A DNA stretch of 64,000 bases from Cytobacillus pseudoceanisediminis (GCF_023516215.1 NZ_CP097349.1:4988001-5052000); one strand, 5' to 3'; numbered from the stretch's first letter, positions 1 to 10,030 are shown. Numbers and translations are program-made. Notes: generated by a model not told the origin, from the letters alone.

Positions 1-2
1 CC

Positions 3-1196
3 CACGGCCTTTACCAGTTTGATGGATCGTATTTGTATGAGTATGAAACAGAAGGCGACAGAGAGAACCGAGTATGGGGGACAGCTAATTTTGACCTGAG
101 CAAAAATGAAGTTCAAAGCTTTCTTATTTCCAACGCTGTTTTTTGGATGGAAAAATATCATATTGATGGCTTTCGGGTTGATGCGGTGGCTAATATTATC
201 TATTGGCCTAACCGGGATGGAAAGACAGAAAATCCATTCGGCACCCGTTTTCTGCAAAACTTAAATAAAGTTGTTTCGCAATATGATTCTTCCTTTCTCA
301 TGATGGCAGAGGATTCAACAGACTGGCCGCAAGTGACTGCACCAGTCCATTATGGAGGGCTGGGTTTTCATTACAAGTGGAATATGGGCTGGATGAATGA
401 CGTTCTTACATATATGGAAACAGCACCTGAGAGGCGATCTGATGTTCATGGAAAGATGACTTTTTCGCTTTTGTATGCTTTTACGGAAAACTTCATACTG
501 CCTTTTTCACATGATGAAGTTGTCCATGGAAAGAAATCGCTGCTTGATAAAATGCCCGGAGATTACTGGCAAAAATTTGCGCAATTCAGGCTCCTGCTTG
601 GCTACATGATTGCCCACCCCGGCAAGAAGCTTCTTTTCATGGGGAGCGAACTTGGGCAGTTTTCCGAATGGAAAGACAAAGAACAGCTTGATTGGCATCT
701 GCTTGATTACGAGATGCATAAAAAGGCAAATGATTATGTGAAAGAATTAATAAAGGTTTATAAACGTTCAAAGGCTCTTTTTGAGCTTGATCACCTTCAG
801 GATGGCTTTGAATGGATTGATTGTCATAATGCAGACCAATCCATCTTTTCCTTTATCAGAAAAGGCTCAAAAGTGGATGATTTTCTTGTGATTGTCTGCA
901 ATTTCACACCTGCTTTCTACCCTAATTATCGTATTGGAATTCCAAAGGCGGGGTCTTATAGGGAAATACTCAACAGTGATAGTGATAGCTTTGGAGGATC
1001 AAATAGCACCAACAAGAGGGTCCTTAAGACTGAGGAAAAAGAGTTTCACGGCAAGCCGTTCAGTTTGGAAATGTCTATTCCGCCATTTGGCATTTCAATC
1101 TTACGCCCTGTAAAACATCGGAAGGAGAGGAAGGGAAATGGGAAAGAAAAAGTGCGTCGCAATGTTATTAGCAGGAGGGAAAGGGAGCAGGCTTAG
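3..1196 (+). CDS. glgB: 1,4-alpha-glucan branching enzyme GlgB (5' truncated by window edge)
   Basis: This is the C-terminal 397 or so residues of the glycogen branching enzyme (EC 2.4.1.18), which forms the alpha-1,6 branches of glycogen; the N-terminal part lies left of the window and the frame is open from base 3. GH13 catalytic blocks are visible: GFRVDAV with the nucleophile Asp, MMAEDS with the acid/base Glu, and FSHDEV with the third Asp. The C-terminal beta-domain follows ([11 protein letters not shown]). The gene runs 59 bases into glgC, giving a basic Arg/Lys-rich tail. It is first in the visible glgBCDAP operon. Identification is secure from motifs and context. Confidence 0.95.
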   Translation, partial: HGLYQFDGSYLYEYETEGDRENRVWGTANFDLSKNEVQSFLISNAVFWMEKYHIDGFRVDAVANIIYWPNRDGKTENPFGTRFLQNLNKVVSQYDSSFLMMAEDSTDWPQVTAPVHYGGLGFHYKWNMGWMNDVLTYMETAPERRSDVHGKMTFSLLYAFTENFILPFSHDEVVHGKKSLLDKMPGDYWQKFAQFRLLLGYMIAHPGKKLLFMGSELGQFSEWKDKEQLDWHLLDYEMHKKANDYVKELIKVYKRSKALFELDHLQDGFEWIDCHNADQSIFSFIRKGSKVDDFLVIVCNFTPAFYPNYRIGIPKAGSYREILNSDSDSFGGSNSTNKRVLKTEEKEFHGKPFSLEMSIPPFGISILRPVKHRKERKGNGKEKVRRNVISRREREQA

Positions 1197-2283
1197 TTCT
1201 CTAACAAAAAGTCTTGCGAAACCTGCAGTGCCATTTGGAGGGAAATACCGGATTATTGATTTTACATTGAGCAATTGCACCAATTCCGGAATTGATACAG
1301 TCGGTGTTCTTACCCAATACCAGCCGCTGGTTCTGAATTCGTATATTGGCATAGGCAGCGCATGGGATCTTGATAGAAAGAACGGCGGTGTGACAGTGCT
1401 GCCCCCTTACAGTGAATCATCGGAAGTCAAGTGGTATACGGGAACAGCAAGTGCTATTTATCAGAACCTCAATTATCTAAAGCAATATGATCCGGAATAT
1501 GTCCTGATTTTATCCGGTGATCATATTTATAAAATGAATTATGAGCTGATGCTGAATTATCATATTGAAAAAGGCGCGGATGCCACTATTTCTGTAATTG
1601 AAGTACCTTGGCCGGAGGCAAGCAGGTTCGGAATCATGAATACGGATGAGGAGATGCGGGTCGCAGAATTTGAGGAAAAACCAGCATATCCAAAAAATAA
1701 TCTGGCCTCCATGGGAATATATATTTTTAATTGGTCTGTTTTAAAAGAATATCTGGAAATGGATGACCGCAATCCGGAGTCCACTCATGACTTTGGAAAG
1801 GACATCATTCCATTAATGCTTGACGAAAATAAAAAGCTGTTCGCATACCCGTTCAATGGCTATTGGAAGGATGTCGGTACAGTCAAGAGCCTGTGGGAGG
1901 CAAATATGGATTTATTGGATGATGAATGCGAGCTGAATCTTTTTGATCATGATTGGCGGATCTATTCGGTGAATCCGAATCATCCTCCACAGTATATTTC
2001 AACTCAAGCTGAGGTTGCAGAGTCTTTGATAAATGAAGGCTGTACAATTGAAGGGGAAGTTGAAAAGTCAGTGCTTTTTCAAGGGGTGCTGGTTGGGAAG
2101 AATACTGTGATCCGTGAATCGGTCATCATGCCTGATGCTGTAATTGGTGAAAATGTCTATATTGAAAAGGCGATAGTGCCAAGCGGACTGAACATACCTG
2201 ATGGCGTTGTGATTAGTGCTTCCGAAGAAGATGATGAAATTATTCTGATAACACCGGAAATGATACAGGGAATTTGTTCTTAA
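1138..2283 (+). CDS. glgC: Glucose-1-phosphate adenylyltransferase GlgC
   Basis: ADP-glucose pyrophosphorylase (EC 2.7.7.27) makes ADP-glucose from glucose-1-phosphate and ATP, the committed step of bacterial glycogen synthesis. The 381 residues match the family length. The nucleotidyltransferase signature GGKGSRL is at residues 13-19, followed by [19 protein letters not shown] sequence, a LSGDHIYKM segment, and a C-terminal left-handed beta-helix region rich in hexapeptide-like repeats. The ATG at 1138 is preceded by a good AAGGAGAGG site inside the end of glgB, so the two genes are translationally coupled. In Bacillus GlgC works as a heteromer with GlgD. Confidence 0.97.
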   Translation: MGKKKCVAMLLAGGKGSRLSSLTKSLAKPAVPFGGKYRIIDFTLSNCTNSGIDTVGVLTQYQPLVLNSYIGIGSAWDLDRKNGGVTVLPPYSESSEVKWYTGTASAIYQNLNYLKQYDPEYVLILSGDHIYKMNYELMLNYHIEKGADATISVIEVPWPEASRFGIMNTDEEMRVAEFEEKPAYPKNNLASMGIYIFNWSVLKEYLEMDDRNPESTHDFGKDIIPLMLDENKKLFAYPFNGYWKDVGTVKSLWEANMDLLDDECELNLFDHDWRIYSVNPNHPPQYISTQAEVAESLINEGCTIEGEVEKSVLFQGVLVGKNTVIRESVIMPDAVIGENVYIEKAIVPSGLNIPDGVVISASEEDDEIILITPEMIQGICS

Positions 2284-2337
2284 TTCACAGCCTGGATGCC
2301 AAAACGGCCCCTGGCCAATAAAACGGGAGGGAATGTC

Positions 2338-3366
2338 ATGAAGAAGAGAATGCTTGGTGTGATAGACGCAACAACCTACCATGAAGATTTAGAGGAATTG
2401 ACAGTACACAGGTCGCTCGCAGCTGTTCCGTTTGCAGGCCGCTATAGGCTAATCGATTTTGTTCTCTCCAATATGGTCAACTCGGATATTGAAAGTGTTG
2501 CCATATTTCCAAAGTATCAATATCGCTCTTTAATGGATCATCTTGGTTCGGGAAAAAACTGGGACCTAAACAGAAAAAGGGATGGGCTATTCTTTTTCCC
2601 ATCTCCTTTGCTGGATAGTCCAAGTAAAGGAATTGGATCTTTCAATCACTTTGCTGCTAATTTGGATTATTTTTATCGCAGCAAACAGGAATATGCATTG
2701 ATCTCAAACTGTTTTACCGTTTTTAATATGGATTTCAGGCCTGTTCTAGATAGACATATTATGACGGGGTGTGATATTACAGTTGTTCGGCAGGATGGGC
2801 GCTCCCTTGAAATGTACCTTGTAAAAACTTCGCTGCTCGTTAGCTTAATAGAAAATAGAAACGAAACTGGATACACATGCATGAGTGATGTCGTTACAGA
2901 CATCCATCATTCCTATACGATATGCAATTATGAATATGCCGGTTTGGCCGTCATGATTGATTCCATTGAAAATTACTTTGCTGCCAGCATGGGCCTATTG
3001 GAACCGGAGGCATGGAAAAATATTTTCCTGCGCAGCCAGCCAATTTATACAAAAGTAAAAGATGAACCGCCAACCCGTTATATGAAAGGTGCAAGCGCAA
3101 AGAATTCGATGATTGCGAATGGATGCATGATTGAAGGGACAGTTGAGAACAGCATTATCTCCCGCGGGGTAAAAATTGGCAAGGGCTCAGTCGTGAAAAA
3201 CTGCATAATTATGCAAAAAACCCAAATTGGAGAAAACTGTGTTTTAGACTCCGTTATTTTAGATAAAGATGTTAAGGTAGAATCCGGTGCCAGGATTGAG
3301 GGAAGACATGAAATGCCTCTTGTTATTCGCAAAGGTACCGTACAAGGAGCGCTGATGAACTCGTGA
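2338..3366 (+). CDS. glgD: GlgD, regulatory paralogue of GlgC
   Basis: This 342-residue protein resembles GlgC but lacks the glycine-rich GGxGxRL motif at its N-terminus (it begins MKKRMLGVIDATTYHEDLEE), as expected for the non-catalytic GlgD subunit that stimulates GlgC in Bacillus. The RYRLIDFVLSNMVNS block and the C-terminal hexapeptide-repeat domain are kept. I chose the ATG at 2338 because a GGGAGGG site lies 6-7 bases upstream; a longer frame opening at 2296 has no ribosome binding site and would add an unrelated tail. Its stop overlaps the GTG start of glgA by four bases. Confidence 0.93.
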   Translation: MKKRMLGVIDATTYHEDLEELTVHRSLAAVPFAGRYRLIDFVLSNMVNSDIESVAIFPKYQYRSLMDHLGSGKNWDLNRKRDGLFFFPSPLLDSPSKGIGSFNHFAANLDYFYRSKQEYALISNCFTVFNMDFRPVLDRHIMTGCDITVVRQDGRSLEMYLVKTSLLVSLIENRNETGYTCMSDVVTDIHHSYTICNYEYAGLAVMIDSIENYFAASMGLLEPEAWKNIFLRSQPIYTKVKDEPPTRYMKGASAKNSMIANGCMIEGTVENSIISRGVKIGKGSVVKNCIIMQKTQIGENCVLDSVILDKDVKVESGARIEGRHEMPLVIRKGTVQGALMNS

Positions 3367-4814
3367 AAGTATTGTTTGCTGTTTCTGAATGTGTTCCATT
3401 CGTTAAATCCGGAGGTCTTGCTGATGTAGCCGGTTCTCTCCCGAAAGAACTTGCAAAGCAGGGGACTGAAGTACGGGTTATTCTTCCTAAGTATGGTTCC
3501 ATATCAGATGATTTAAAAAAGAAAATGTCTAAAAAGTGCGAGTTTACAGTTCAGGTAGGATGGAGAAACCAGTTTTGCGGAATTGAAGAACTTGAGCATC
3601 AGGGAATCGTATTCTATTTTGTTGATAATGAATACTACTTCAACCGTGAAAAATTATACGGGTATTACGATGATGGAGAGAGGTTTGCCTATTTTAACCG
3701 GGCCGTTCTGGATGCTCTTCAGCATATTGATTTCTATCCGGATGTTATTCACAGCCATGATTGGCATACTGGGATGATTCCTTTTCTGCTGAGGGTTGAG
3801 TATCGTGCGAAAAAGGGGTATGAGTTCATTCGGACAGTCTTCACCATTCATAATCTTCAGTTTCAGGGAATCATGCCGGGGAGTGCTTTAGGAGATTTAT
3901 TAGGGCTTGACTATAGCCATTTTCATCCAGATAAGCTTGAATTCTTCGGAAATATCAATTTTATGAAGGGCGGACTTGTCGCTGCTGATAAAATTACAAC
4001 AGTCAGCCCTACTTATAAAGATGAAATTCAAACGAAATATTACGGAGAGAAACTGCATGATTTGCTGAAGCGCAGAGCTTATGATTTGGAAGGAATCCTA
4101 AATGGGATTGATGATGAGTTTTATAATCCTGAGAAGGATCCATTTATAAAAGAAAATTATGCCTTTGAAAAGCTTCAGATTAAAAAAGAGAATAAGATGC
4201 ATCTTCAGAAAAAATTCAGCCTGCCGGTAAAGGAAGAGGTTCCTCTGATAGCCATGGTTACGAGACTGACAAAACAAAAGGGCCTGGACCTTGTTAAATG
4301 TGTGTTCCATGAGCTAATGCAGGATGATATACAAGTTCTAGTTTTAGGAACTGGGGATCCTGAGTTTGAGCAATTTTTCAGGGAGATGGAAGCGGGGTAC
4401 CCCGATAAGTGCAAAGCATTTATTGGGTTTGATGAGGGGCTTGCACATGAATTCTATGCAGGGTCCGATTTATTCTTAATGCCTTCACAATTTGAGCCAT
4501 GCGGTTTAGGACAGATGATTGCCATGAGGTATGGATCCATTCCCATCGTCAGGGAAACAGGCGGATTAAATGATACTGTTCATTCTTATAATGAATACAC
4601 AGGAGAAGGCAACGGTTTTTCCTTCAGCCATTTTAATGCCCATGATATGCTGTACACTATTAGAAGAGCAGTAAGCTTTTTCGGTGACAGCAAAATATGG
4701 GAGCAAATTATGAAAAATGCAATGGGAATGGATAATAGCTGGGCGCAATCCGCTTTCAAATACAATCAGCTATATGCAGGCCTTGTTTCAAGGAGTGAAA
4801 GCCATGTTTTCTGA
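3363..4814 (+). CDS. glgA: Glycogen synthase GlgA (ADP-glucose type)
   Basis: GT5-family glycogen synthase (EC 2.4.1.21) transfers glucose from ADP-glucose to the non-reducing end of alpha-1,4-glucan. The ADP-binding KSGGLAD motif sits at residues 15-21 and the C-terminal GT-B half carries PSQFEPCGLGQMIAMRYG with the conserved Glu. Length, 483 residues, is normal. Translation begins at a GTG overlapping the glgD stop (GTGA), with AAGGAG about 14 bases upstream, so coupling to glgD is likely. The 3' end overlaps the chosen glgP start by 11 bases. Confidence 0.96.
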   Translation: MKVLFAVSECVPFVKSGGLADVAGSLPKELAKQGTEVRVILPKYGSISDDLKKKMSKKCEFTVQVGWRNQFCGIEELEHQGIVFYFVDNEYYFNREKLYGYYDDGERFAYFNRAVLDALQHIDFYPDVIHSHDWHTGMIPFLLRVEYRAKKGYEFIRTVFTIHNLQFQGIMPGSALGDLLGLDYSHFHPDKLEFFGNINFMKGGLVAADKITTVSPTYKDEIQTKYYGEKLHDLLKRRAYDLEGILNGIDDEFYNPEKDPFIKENYAFEKLQIKKENKMHLQKKFSLPVKEEVPLIAMVTRLTKQKGLDLVKCVFHELMQDDIQVLVLGTGDPEFEQFFREMEAGYPDKCKAFIGFDEGLAHEFYAGSDLFLMPSQFEPCGLGQMIAMRYGSIPIVRETGGLNDTVHSYNEYTGEGNGFSFSHFNAHDMLYTIRRAVSFFGDSKIWEQIMKNAMGMDNSWAQSAFKYNQLYAGLVSRSESHVF

Positions 4815-7218
4815 TCGCGATGAGTTCAAAGAGGAATTCCTGAAGAAACTGGAGATGACATGCGGTAAAAGCTTTGGTGAAAGCACAGAAAGAGATCATT
4901 ACTTCACACTCGGAAATATGATCAGGGAACATGTGAGCACAGAGTGGATTAATACAAATGAGCGGTACCGCATCGACCGTGAAAAGCAGGTGTATTACTT
5001 ATCCATCGAGTTTTTATTGGGACGCCTGCTTCATCATAATCTGATCAATCTGGGAATTGAGCAGGTTGTTAAAGAGGGCCTCGCAGATCTGGGAATTGAC
5101 TTGAACCGTCTTGAAGAAATCGAGGCAGATGCAGGGCTTGGAAACGGCGGGCTGGGACGTCTGGCAGCTTGCTTTATGGATTCACTTGCATCCTTGAATC
5201 TTCCCGGCCATGGCTGCGGAATTCGCTATAAGCATGGACTATTTGAGCAGAAAATTGTGGATGGCTATCAGGTGGAGCTTCCGGAGCAGTGGCTGCGGAA
5301 CGGTCATGTCTGGGAAGTAAGAAAAGCAGACCTGGCGATTGAAGTTCCTTTTTGGGGCAAAGTCGAAATCGCAGAGGACAACGGCAGGCTTGTTTTCCGC
5401 CATGTGAATGCTGAGACAATTTCGGCTGTTCCTTACGATATGCCTGTCGCTGGATATAAAACAGATACAATTAACACTCTCAGGCTTTGGAATGCTGAAC
5501 CCTCTCCTTATCCTGTAAATCATGATATTTTAAAATATAAACGGGAAACCGAATCTGTTTCAGAGTTTCTTTATCCTGATGATACCCATGATGAAGGGAA
5601 GATTTTAAGGCTGAAGCAGCAATACTTTCTTGTTTCGGCCAGTATCCGTTCCATTGTGCGTTCCTATCGAAAGCAGCATAATAGTTTAAGAGATTTCCAT
5701 GATTTTGTGAGCATTCATATTAATGATACACATCCGGTCCTTGCCATTCCTGAACTTATGAGAATCCTGCTGGATGAAGAGGGAATGGGCTGGGAGGAAG
5801 CCTGGGACATTACTGTCCGGACGATTGCCTATACGAATCATACTACTCTTTCAGAGGCTTTGGAGAAATGGCCTATCCGTATTTTCCAGCCTTTGCTTCC
5901 GCGGATTTACATGATAGTGAATGAAATTAATGAGCGCTTTTGCAGCGAACTTTGGAACAGATACCCGGGTGACTGGAAGTGGATTGAGGATATGGCGATC
6001 ATCGCACATGACCAGGTTAAGATGGCACACCTTGCCCTTGTCGGCAGCTCCAGCGTAAATGGTGTAGCTGCACTTCATACAGAAATCTTAAAGAAGCGGG
6101 AAATGAATCAGTTTTATGACATTTTTCCTGAGAAATTTAATAATAAAACCAATGGGATCACACATAGAAGATGGCTCCTGAAAGCCAATCCGCTTTTGTC
6201 CGATCTTATTAATGAGGGCATTGGGGCTGGCTGGATTCGGGAACCGGAAAAGCTTCACGAACTGGCAGATTTTAAGAATGATAGAGTTTTCCTTGATCAG
6301 CTGCATCAGGTTAAGCAATTGAACAAGGAAAGATTGGCGAAGCGCATCCAGGAGCAGCAGGGCATTGTGGTTGATACGTCTTCCATTTTTGACATTCAGG
6401 TTAAGCGTCTGCATGCTTATAAGCGCCAGCTGTTAAATATTCTTCATGTTATGCATTTATATAATAGGCTGAAGGAAGACTCCAATTTCCGCATGCACCC
6501 GCGGACATTTATTTTCGGGGCAAAAGCTTCGCCGGGCTATTACTATGCAAAGAAAATCATTAAATTAATTAATACCGTTGCTGTAAAGGTGAACAATGAC
6601 CCGCAGACAAGAGATATTCTAAAGGTTATCTTCATGGAAAATTACCGGGTTTCGCTGGCGGAGGAAATTTTTCCGGCTGCGGATATCAGCGAGCAAATTT
6701 CAACGGCAAGCAAGGAAGCTTCCGGTACAGGCAATATGAAATTCATGATGAATGGTGCTTTGACAGTGGGCACGCTGGATGGAGCCAATATTGAGATAAA
6801 AGAAAAAGCAGGGGATGACAATATTTTCATCTTTGGCTTAACGGCAGATGAGGTTCTCAGTTATCACCAGAATGGCGGATATAATTCCAGAGAGTATTAT
6901 CATCATGATAAACGAATCCGCCAGGTTGCCGACCAGCTCGTGAATGGATTTTTCCCGGACGCCGATGATGAGTTCGAGCCCATTTTTGACTCACTGCTGA
7001 TGGAAAATGACCAATACTTTGTGTTGAGGGATTTTGCTTCCTATGTCAATATCCAGAAAGAAGCCGGGAAAGCATATGAGGGTCGGGAACATTGGCTTAA
7101 AATGAGCTTAATGAACATTGCCGGTTCAGGATACTTTTCCAGCGACCGCACAATCAGCGAATATGCACGGGATATCTGGAAAATCAAGCCCGCTGGCGTT
7201 GAAATGATGAATAAGTAA
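4804..7218 (+). CDS. glgP: Glycogen phosphorylase GlgP
   Basis: Glycogen phosphorylase (EC 2.4.1.1) releases glucose-1-phosphate from glycogen, using pyridoxal phosphate. The PLP-binding block EASGTGNMKFMMNGALT with its lysine is clear near the C-terminus, and the GNGGLGRLAACFMDSLA block near the N-terminus is typical. The ATG at 4804 is preceded by AAGGAGTG at a good distance and gives 804 residues, close to B. subtilis GlgP; the longer frame from 4717 lies wholly inside glgA. It is the last gene of the operon, followed by a terminator. Confidence 0.96.
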   Translation: MFSDRDEFKEEFLKKLEMTCGKSFGESTERDHYFTLGNMIREHVSTEWINTNERYRIDREKQVYYLSIEFLLGRLLHHNLINLGIEQVVKEGLADLGIDLNRLEEIEADAGLGNGGLGRLAACFMDSLASLNLPGHGCGIRYKHGLFEQKIVDGYQVELPEQWLRNGHVWEVRKADLAIEVPFWGKVEIAEDNGRLVFRHVNAETISAVPYDMPVAGYKTDTINTLRLWNAEPSPYPVNHDILKYKRETESVSEFLYPDDTHDEGKILRLKQQYFLVSASIRSIVRSYRKQHNSLRDFHDFVSIHINDTHPVLAIPELMRILLDEEGMGWEEAWDITVRTIAYTNHTTLSEALEKWPIRIFQPLLPRIYMIVNEINERFCSELWNRYPGDWKWIEDMAIIAHDQVKMAHLALVGSSSVNGVAALHTEILKKREMNQFYDIFPEKFNNKTNGITHRRWLLKANPLLSDLINEGIGAGWIREPEKLHELADFKNDRVFLDQLHQVKQLNKERLAKRIQEQQGIVVDTSSIFDIQVKRLHAYKRQLLNILHVMHLYNRLKEDSNFRMHPRTFIFGAKASPGYYYAKKIIKLINTVAVKVNNDPQTRDILKVIFMENYRVSLAEEIFPAADISEQISTASKEASGTGNMKFMMNGALTVGTLDGANIEIKEKAGDDNIFIFGLTADEVLSYHQNGGYNSREYYHHDKRIRQVADQLVNGFFPDADDEFEPIFDSLLMENDQYFVLRDFASYVNIQKEAGKAYEGREHWLKMSLMNIAGSGYFSSDRTISEYARDIWKIKPAGVEMMNK

Positions 7219-7224
7219 AAGGAG

Positions 7225-7257
7225 AACAGCCTTTCCGGTGAGAAGAGGCTGTTTTTT
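7225..7257 (+). terminator. Rho-independent terminator of the glg operon
   Basis: Inverted repeat AACAGCCT / AGGCTGTT with a loop of about 13 bases is followed by six T, immediately after glgP. Confidence 0.85.
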
Positions 7258-7261
7258 GTTG

Positions 7262-7960
7262 ATTAGTGGGAATTACCCCCAGAATGAAGGTGGTCAAGAG
7301 AAAATGGGAGTTAATCAGGGGGAATAGCCCAAAATGAAAGTGCTCAAGAGAAAATGGGAGTTAATCAGTGGCAATAAAGCCCAAAATGAGGAGGCTCAAG
7401 AGAAAATGGGAGTTAATCAATGTAATAACGCCCAAAATGAAGGTGGTCAAGAGAAAATGGGAGTTAATCAGTATGAATAATGCCCAAAATGAAAATGCTC
7501 AAGAGAAAATGGGAGTTAATCAATGTGAATAACGCCCAAAATGAAGGTGGTCAAGAGAAAATGGGAGTTAATCAGGGGGAATTACGCCCAAAATGAAGGT
7601 GCTCAAGAGAAAATGGGAGTTAATCAGTGGCAATAAAGCCCAAAATGAGGAGGCACAAGAGAAAATGAGAGTTAATCAATGTGAATAACGCCCAAAATGA
7701 AGGTGGTCAAGAGAAAATGGGAGTTAATCAGTATGAATAATGCCCAAAATGAAAATGCTCAAGAGAAAATGGGAGTTAATCAATGTGAATAACGCCCAAA
7801 ATGAAGGTGGTCAAGAGAAAATGGGAGTTAATAAAGGGGAATTACGCCCAAAATGAAGGTACTCAAGAGAAACTGGGAGTTAATCACGAGGATTAACTCC
7901 CAAACATGCCTAAGAGAAAACAGCGGTTAATCACAAAAAAGGCGGTTTCCAAGAGAGTCT
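7262..7960. repeat. 52-bp tandem repeat array with higher-order ABCDC pattern
   Basis: About 13 copies of a 52-base unit fill the gap between glgP and the convergent hydrolase gene. The shared core CCCAAAATGA recurs at 7328, 7380, 7431, 7483, 7535, 7587, 7639, 7691, 7743, 7795 and 7847, with divergent edge copies at 7278 (period 50) and 7899, then a decayed copy to about 7960. The unit contains AAGAGAAAATGGGAGTTAAT. Variants fall into four types in the order A B C D C A B C D C A, so a 260-base block has itself been duplicated. The last clear junction (7874-7902) is a 12-bp perfect inverted repeat. 52 is not a multiple of three and no coding frame runs through. Confidence 0.95.
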
Positions 7961-7994
7961 ATAATCATTATTCCGTTTCATTGAGGCAGGAGAT

Positions 7995-8843
7995 CTACCC
8001 TTTACTGCGCCTAACAGGCATCGTGCAGCAGCGGAAGGCACCTCCGGATTTAATGATTTCAGTAATGTCTACCTCAATGACTTCATAGCCCCTGGACCTG
8101 AGCTCTTTATTGACATTCTTATTAATCGGTAGACTGAAGATTTTTTTATTGCCGATAGAGAGGACGTTGGTTCCGAGCGTGAATTGCTCCTCTTCCGATA
8201 CTTTTATTAAATCATAGCGTGATTCCAGCATTTTGACTTTTTCCCCATGGATCTCTCCCGGAAAGATAAGAGCTTCCTCCGGTGAAATAATATTGAATAC
8301 ACAATCAAGATGCAGATATGTATCAGTGAAAGGGATGGATACAACATCATAATCGGGCATAAGGCTGCGAAGATGCTCGATCGCTTCTTCGTGGGTACGG
8401 CTGCTCACTCCTGCAAATATCGTTTGGCCATCGATCAGGACGTCTCCTCCCTCTATGCGGTCTCCCGTAAGATTGTAAAAAGGAACCTGGTTTACTTCCA
8501 GCCATTGCTTCAGAACATTTTCTTCTCCTTGCCGAATGTCTGCCGCCATTTCTGCAACATATACCTTTTCTCCAAGTGTAAATCCGATATCACGGGTAAA
8601 AACCTGTTCAGGATATTTTTCAAGCGAGGGCAGCAAAACCACATTGATTCCCTGATCCTTTAATGCACTGACAAAATGTCTGTGCTGTTTCATGGCTGTA
8701 TCTATATTAATTCCTTCTTTTTCATAATGCTTTTGTGTTTCATTAATTGTATCTACAATCGTCATGTACTTCGGTTCACATAACACCACTTGTTCAAGTT
8801 TGTCATATTCTGAAAAGCATGCAGCTTTTATTTGTCCAGACAT
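7995..8843 (-). CDS. Dimethylarginine dimethylaminohydrolase / arginine deiminase family protein
   Basis: A 282-residue member of the guanidino-group-modifying (pentein) superfamily, which hydrolyses arginine-like substrates to citrulline or ornithine derivatives. Visible motifs are TRDIGF (83-88), EGGD (131-134), the catalytic His in YLHLD (H178) and the catalytic Cys in GGAFRCCT (C272). Its length fits DDAH rather than the roughly 410-residue ADC/ArcA arginine deiminase. It is a single gene: no arcB, arcC or arginine antiporter is nearby. A GGGAGGA site precedes the ATG. True substrate cannot be read from sequence; other ureohydrolase-like activities remain possible. Confidence 0.8.
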   Translation of the reverse strand: MSGQIKAACFSEYDKLEQVVLCEPKYMTIVDTINETQKHYEKEGINIDTAMKQHRHFVSALKDQGINVVLLPSLEKYPEQVFTRDIGFTLGEKVYVAEMAADIRQGEENVLKQWLEVNQVPFYNLTGDRIEGGDVLIDGQTIFAGVSSRTHEEAIEHLRSLMPDYDVVSIPFTDTYLHLDCVFNIISPEEALIFPGEIHGEKVKMLESRYDLIKVSEEEQFTLGTNVLSIGNKKIFSLPINKNVNKELRSRGYEVIEVDITEIIKSGGAFRCCTMPVRRSKG

Positions 8844-8996
8844 TGTGATCCTCCCAGCGATATATTCTTAAGATAATATTGCCTATGAAAAGCGGTTTTA
8901 CTCCGTAAAGTGCAAATATTAACAAAAATTCCCACTACAAAAAAGGTTTAAAAACCCTGATAATGAAATCATTAGATATAAAGGGGTAGCTGTTAA

Positions 8997-9209
8997 ATGT
9001 ACCAAATCGAGAAAGGATCAATGGAAGAAGTTTTGCTGCATCTTCAAAATATTGGACTGCAACTAAATGAATTCGAGAAATCAAATGATTCTATTCCGGT
9101 GAAAAATTATAAAGAACTGCTGGAATTCAGCATCTCCATTGCCCGCCGCACAAACGATGTTTCTGATACGATTGATGAGATTATCCAGGATATCGAATCC
9201 AAATTATAA
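8997..9209 (+). CDS. Small hypothetical protein, 70 aa
   Basis: I do not recognise this family. The product is a 70-residue acidic, helix-rich soluble protein (LLHLQNIGLQLNEFEKS near the start, IDEIIQDIESKL at the end), with no signal peptide or membrane segment. An AAAGGGG-like site precedes the ATG and a terminator follows within 40 bases, so it appears to be a single-gene unit. It is divergent from the DDAH-like gene, with a 150-base gap. Confidence 0.6.
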   Translation: MYQIEKGSMEEVLLHLQNIGLQLNEFEKSNDSIPVKNYKELLEFSISIARRTNDVSDTIDEIIQDIESKL

Positions 9210-9245
9210 ATATATATAAGGGTATCTTATTTTGCCATTTGACAT

Positions 9246-9274
9246 AAAAAAGCGATGCATCTGCATCGCTTTTA
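9246..9274. terminator. Terminator between the 70-aa gene and yteA
   Basis: Perfect 9-bp arms AGCGATGCA / TGCATCGCT flanked by A-run and T-run; works for both convergent genes. Confidence 0.8.
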
Positions 9275-9276
9275 CT

Positions 9277-10030
9277 TTAATCCTTATCTTCATCCACATA
9301 GCCGTCAGTCTGATGATACGGCACATCACCGAAAGGTGCTTCGATATCATTTTCATCCAGCATCGCTTCATACTCTTCCTGTTTCTTGGAAGGATACACT
9401 TTTCTCCCCTTGCCTTCAAGGTCATTTCCGATAAACGTCTCATAATCTTCTGTAAACCCTTCATCATCATGCCCTTCATTATAAAGAGAATTATAATCTT
9501 CATAGTCGCCTCTTAAGTCAGAGGGTGTCTCAGAAGTGCCAAAACGGGCAACTTCCTGGAAGCTGTCTTCGTTATCCACAACTTCTCTAAATTGATGATG
9601 CTGAAAGGTATTCCCGTGTGCAGGTTCAAGCACATCTTCTTCAACAGGACGGTCCCCGGGCACGTTTTGCTCTGGACTATGTTCCTTGCAGTAAAGGGTT
9701 GCTGGAATCACTTCAAGCCGATCATATGGAATTTCGGAACCGCACTCTTTGCATTTGCCGTATGAACCATCTTCAATTGCCTGCAGTGCTGCATTTACTT
9801 TATTCAGTTCAGAGTCATGATGTTCTTCTAAAGCAAAATCCTTTTCACGCTCATAAAGTTCAGAACCCATATCGGCTGGATGGTTGTCATAAAGGGATAG
9901 CTCTCCTACTGTGTCTCTGGCACTCGCACCTTCCAGACTTCCTTCTTTATTGCCTTGAAGCTGGGATTCCAGTGATTTTTTTCATCATTCAATTCTTTTT
10001 TAAATGGCTGATTTGTTCATTGGTCAACAT
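9277..10030 (-). CDS. yteA: YteA-like DksA/TraR zinc-finger protein (frameshifted as written)
   Basis: The C-terminal 197 residues (ELYEREKDFALEEH, then KCKECGSEIPYDRLEVIPATLYCKEH) match the YteA sporulation-type DksA/TraR C4 zinc-finger family, with zinc cysteines in CKEC and YC. The true start is the ATG at 10030 (MLTNEQISHLKK), preceded by AAGGA. Between them the frame is broken twice: adding one base in the T6 run at 9996-10001 and one in the T7 run at 9976-9982 restores a continuous 251-residue protein reading HLKKELNDEKKSLESQ and on to GELSLYDNHPADM. I interpret both as sequencing errors. Role inferred from family: transcription-related. Confidence 0.85.

Noticed and set aside
7262..7960. 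CRISPR array
   Set aside because: Units are contiguous 52-mers with graded variants; there are no unique spacers of constant size and no cas genes.
7906..8088. A 60-codon plus-strand frame at the end of the tandem array
   Set aside because: Begins in decayed repeat DNA and overlaps the 3' end of the DDAH-like gene antisense.
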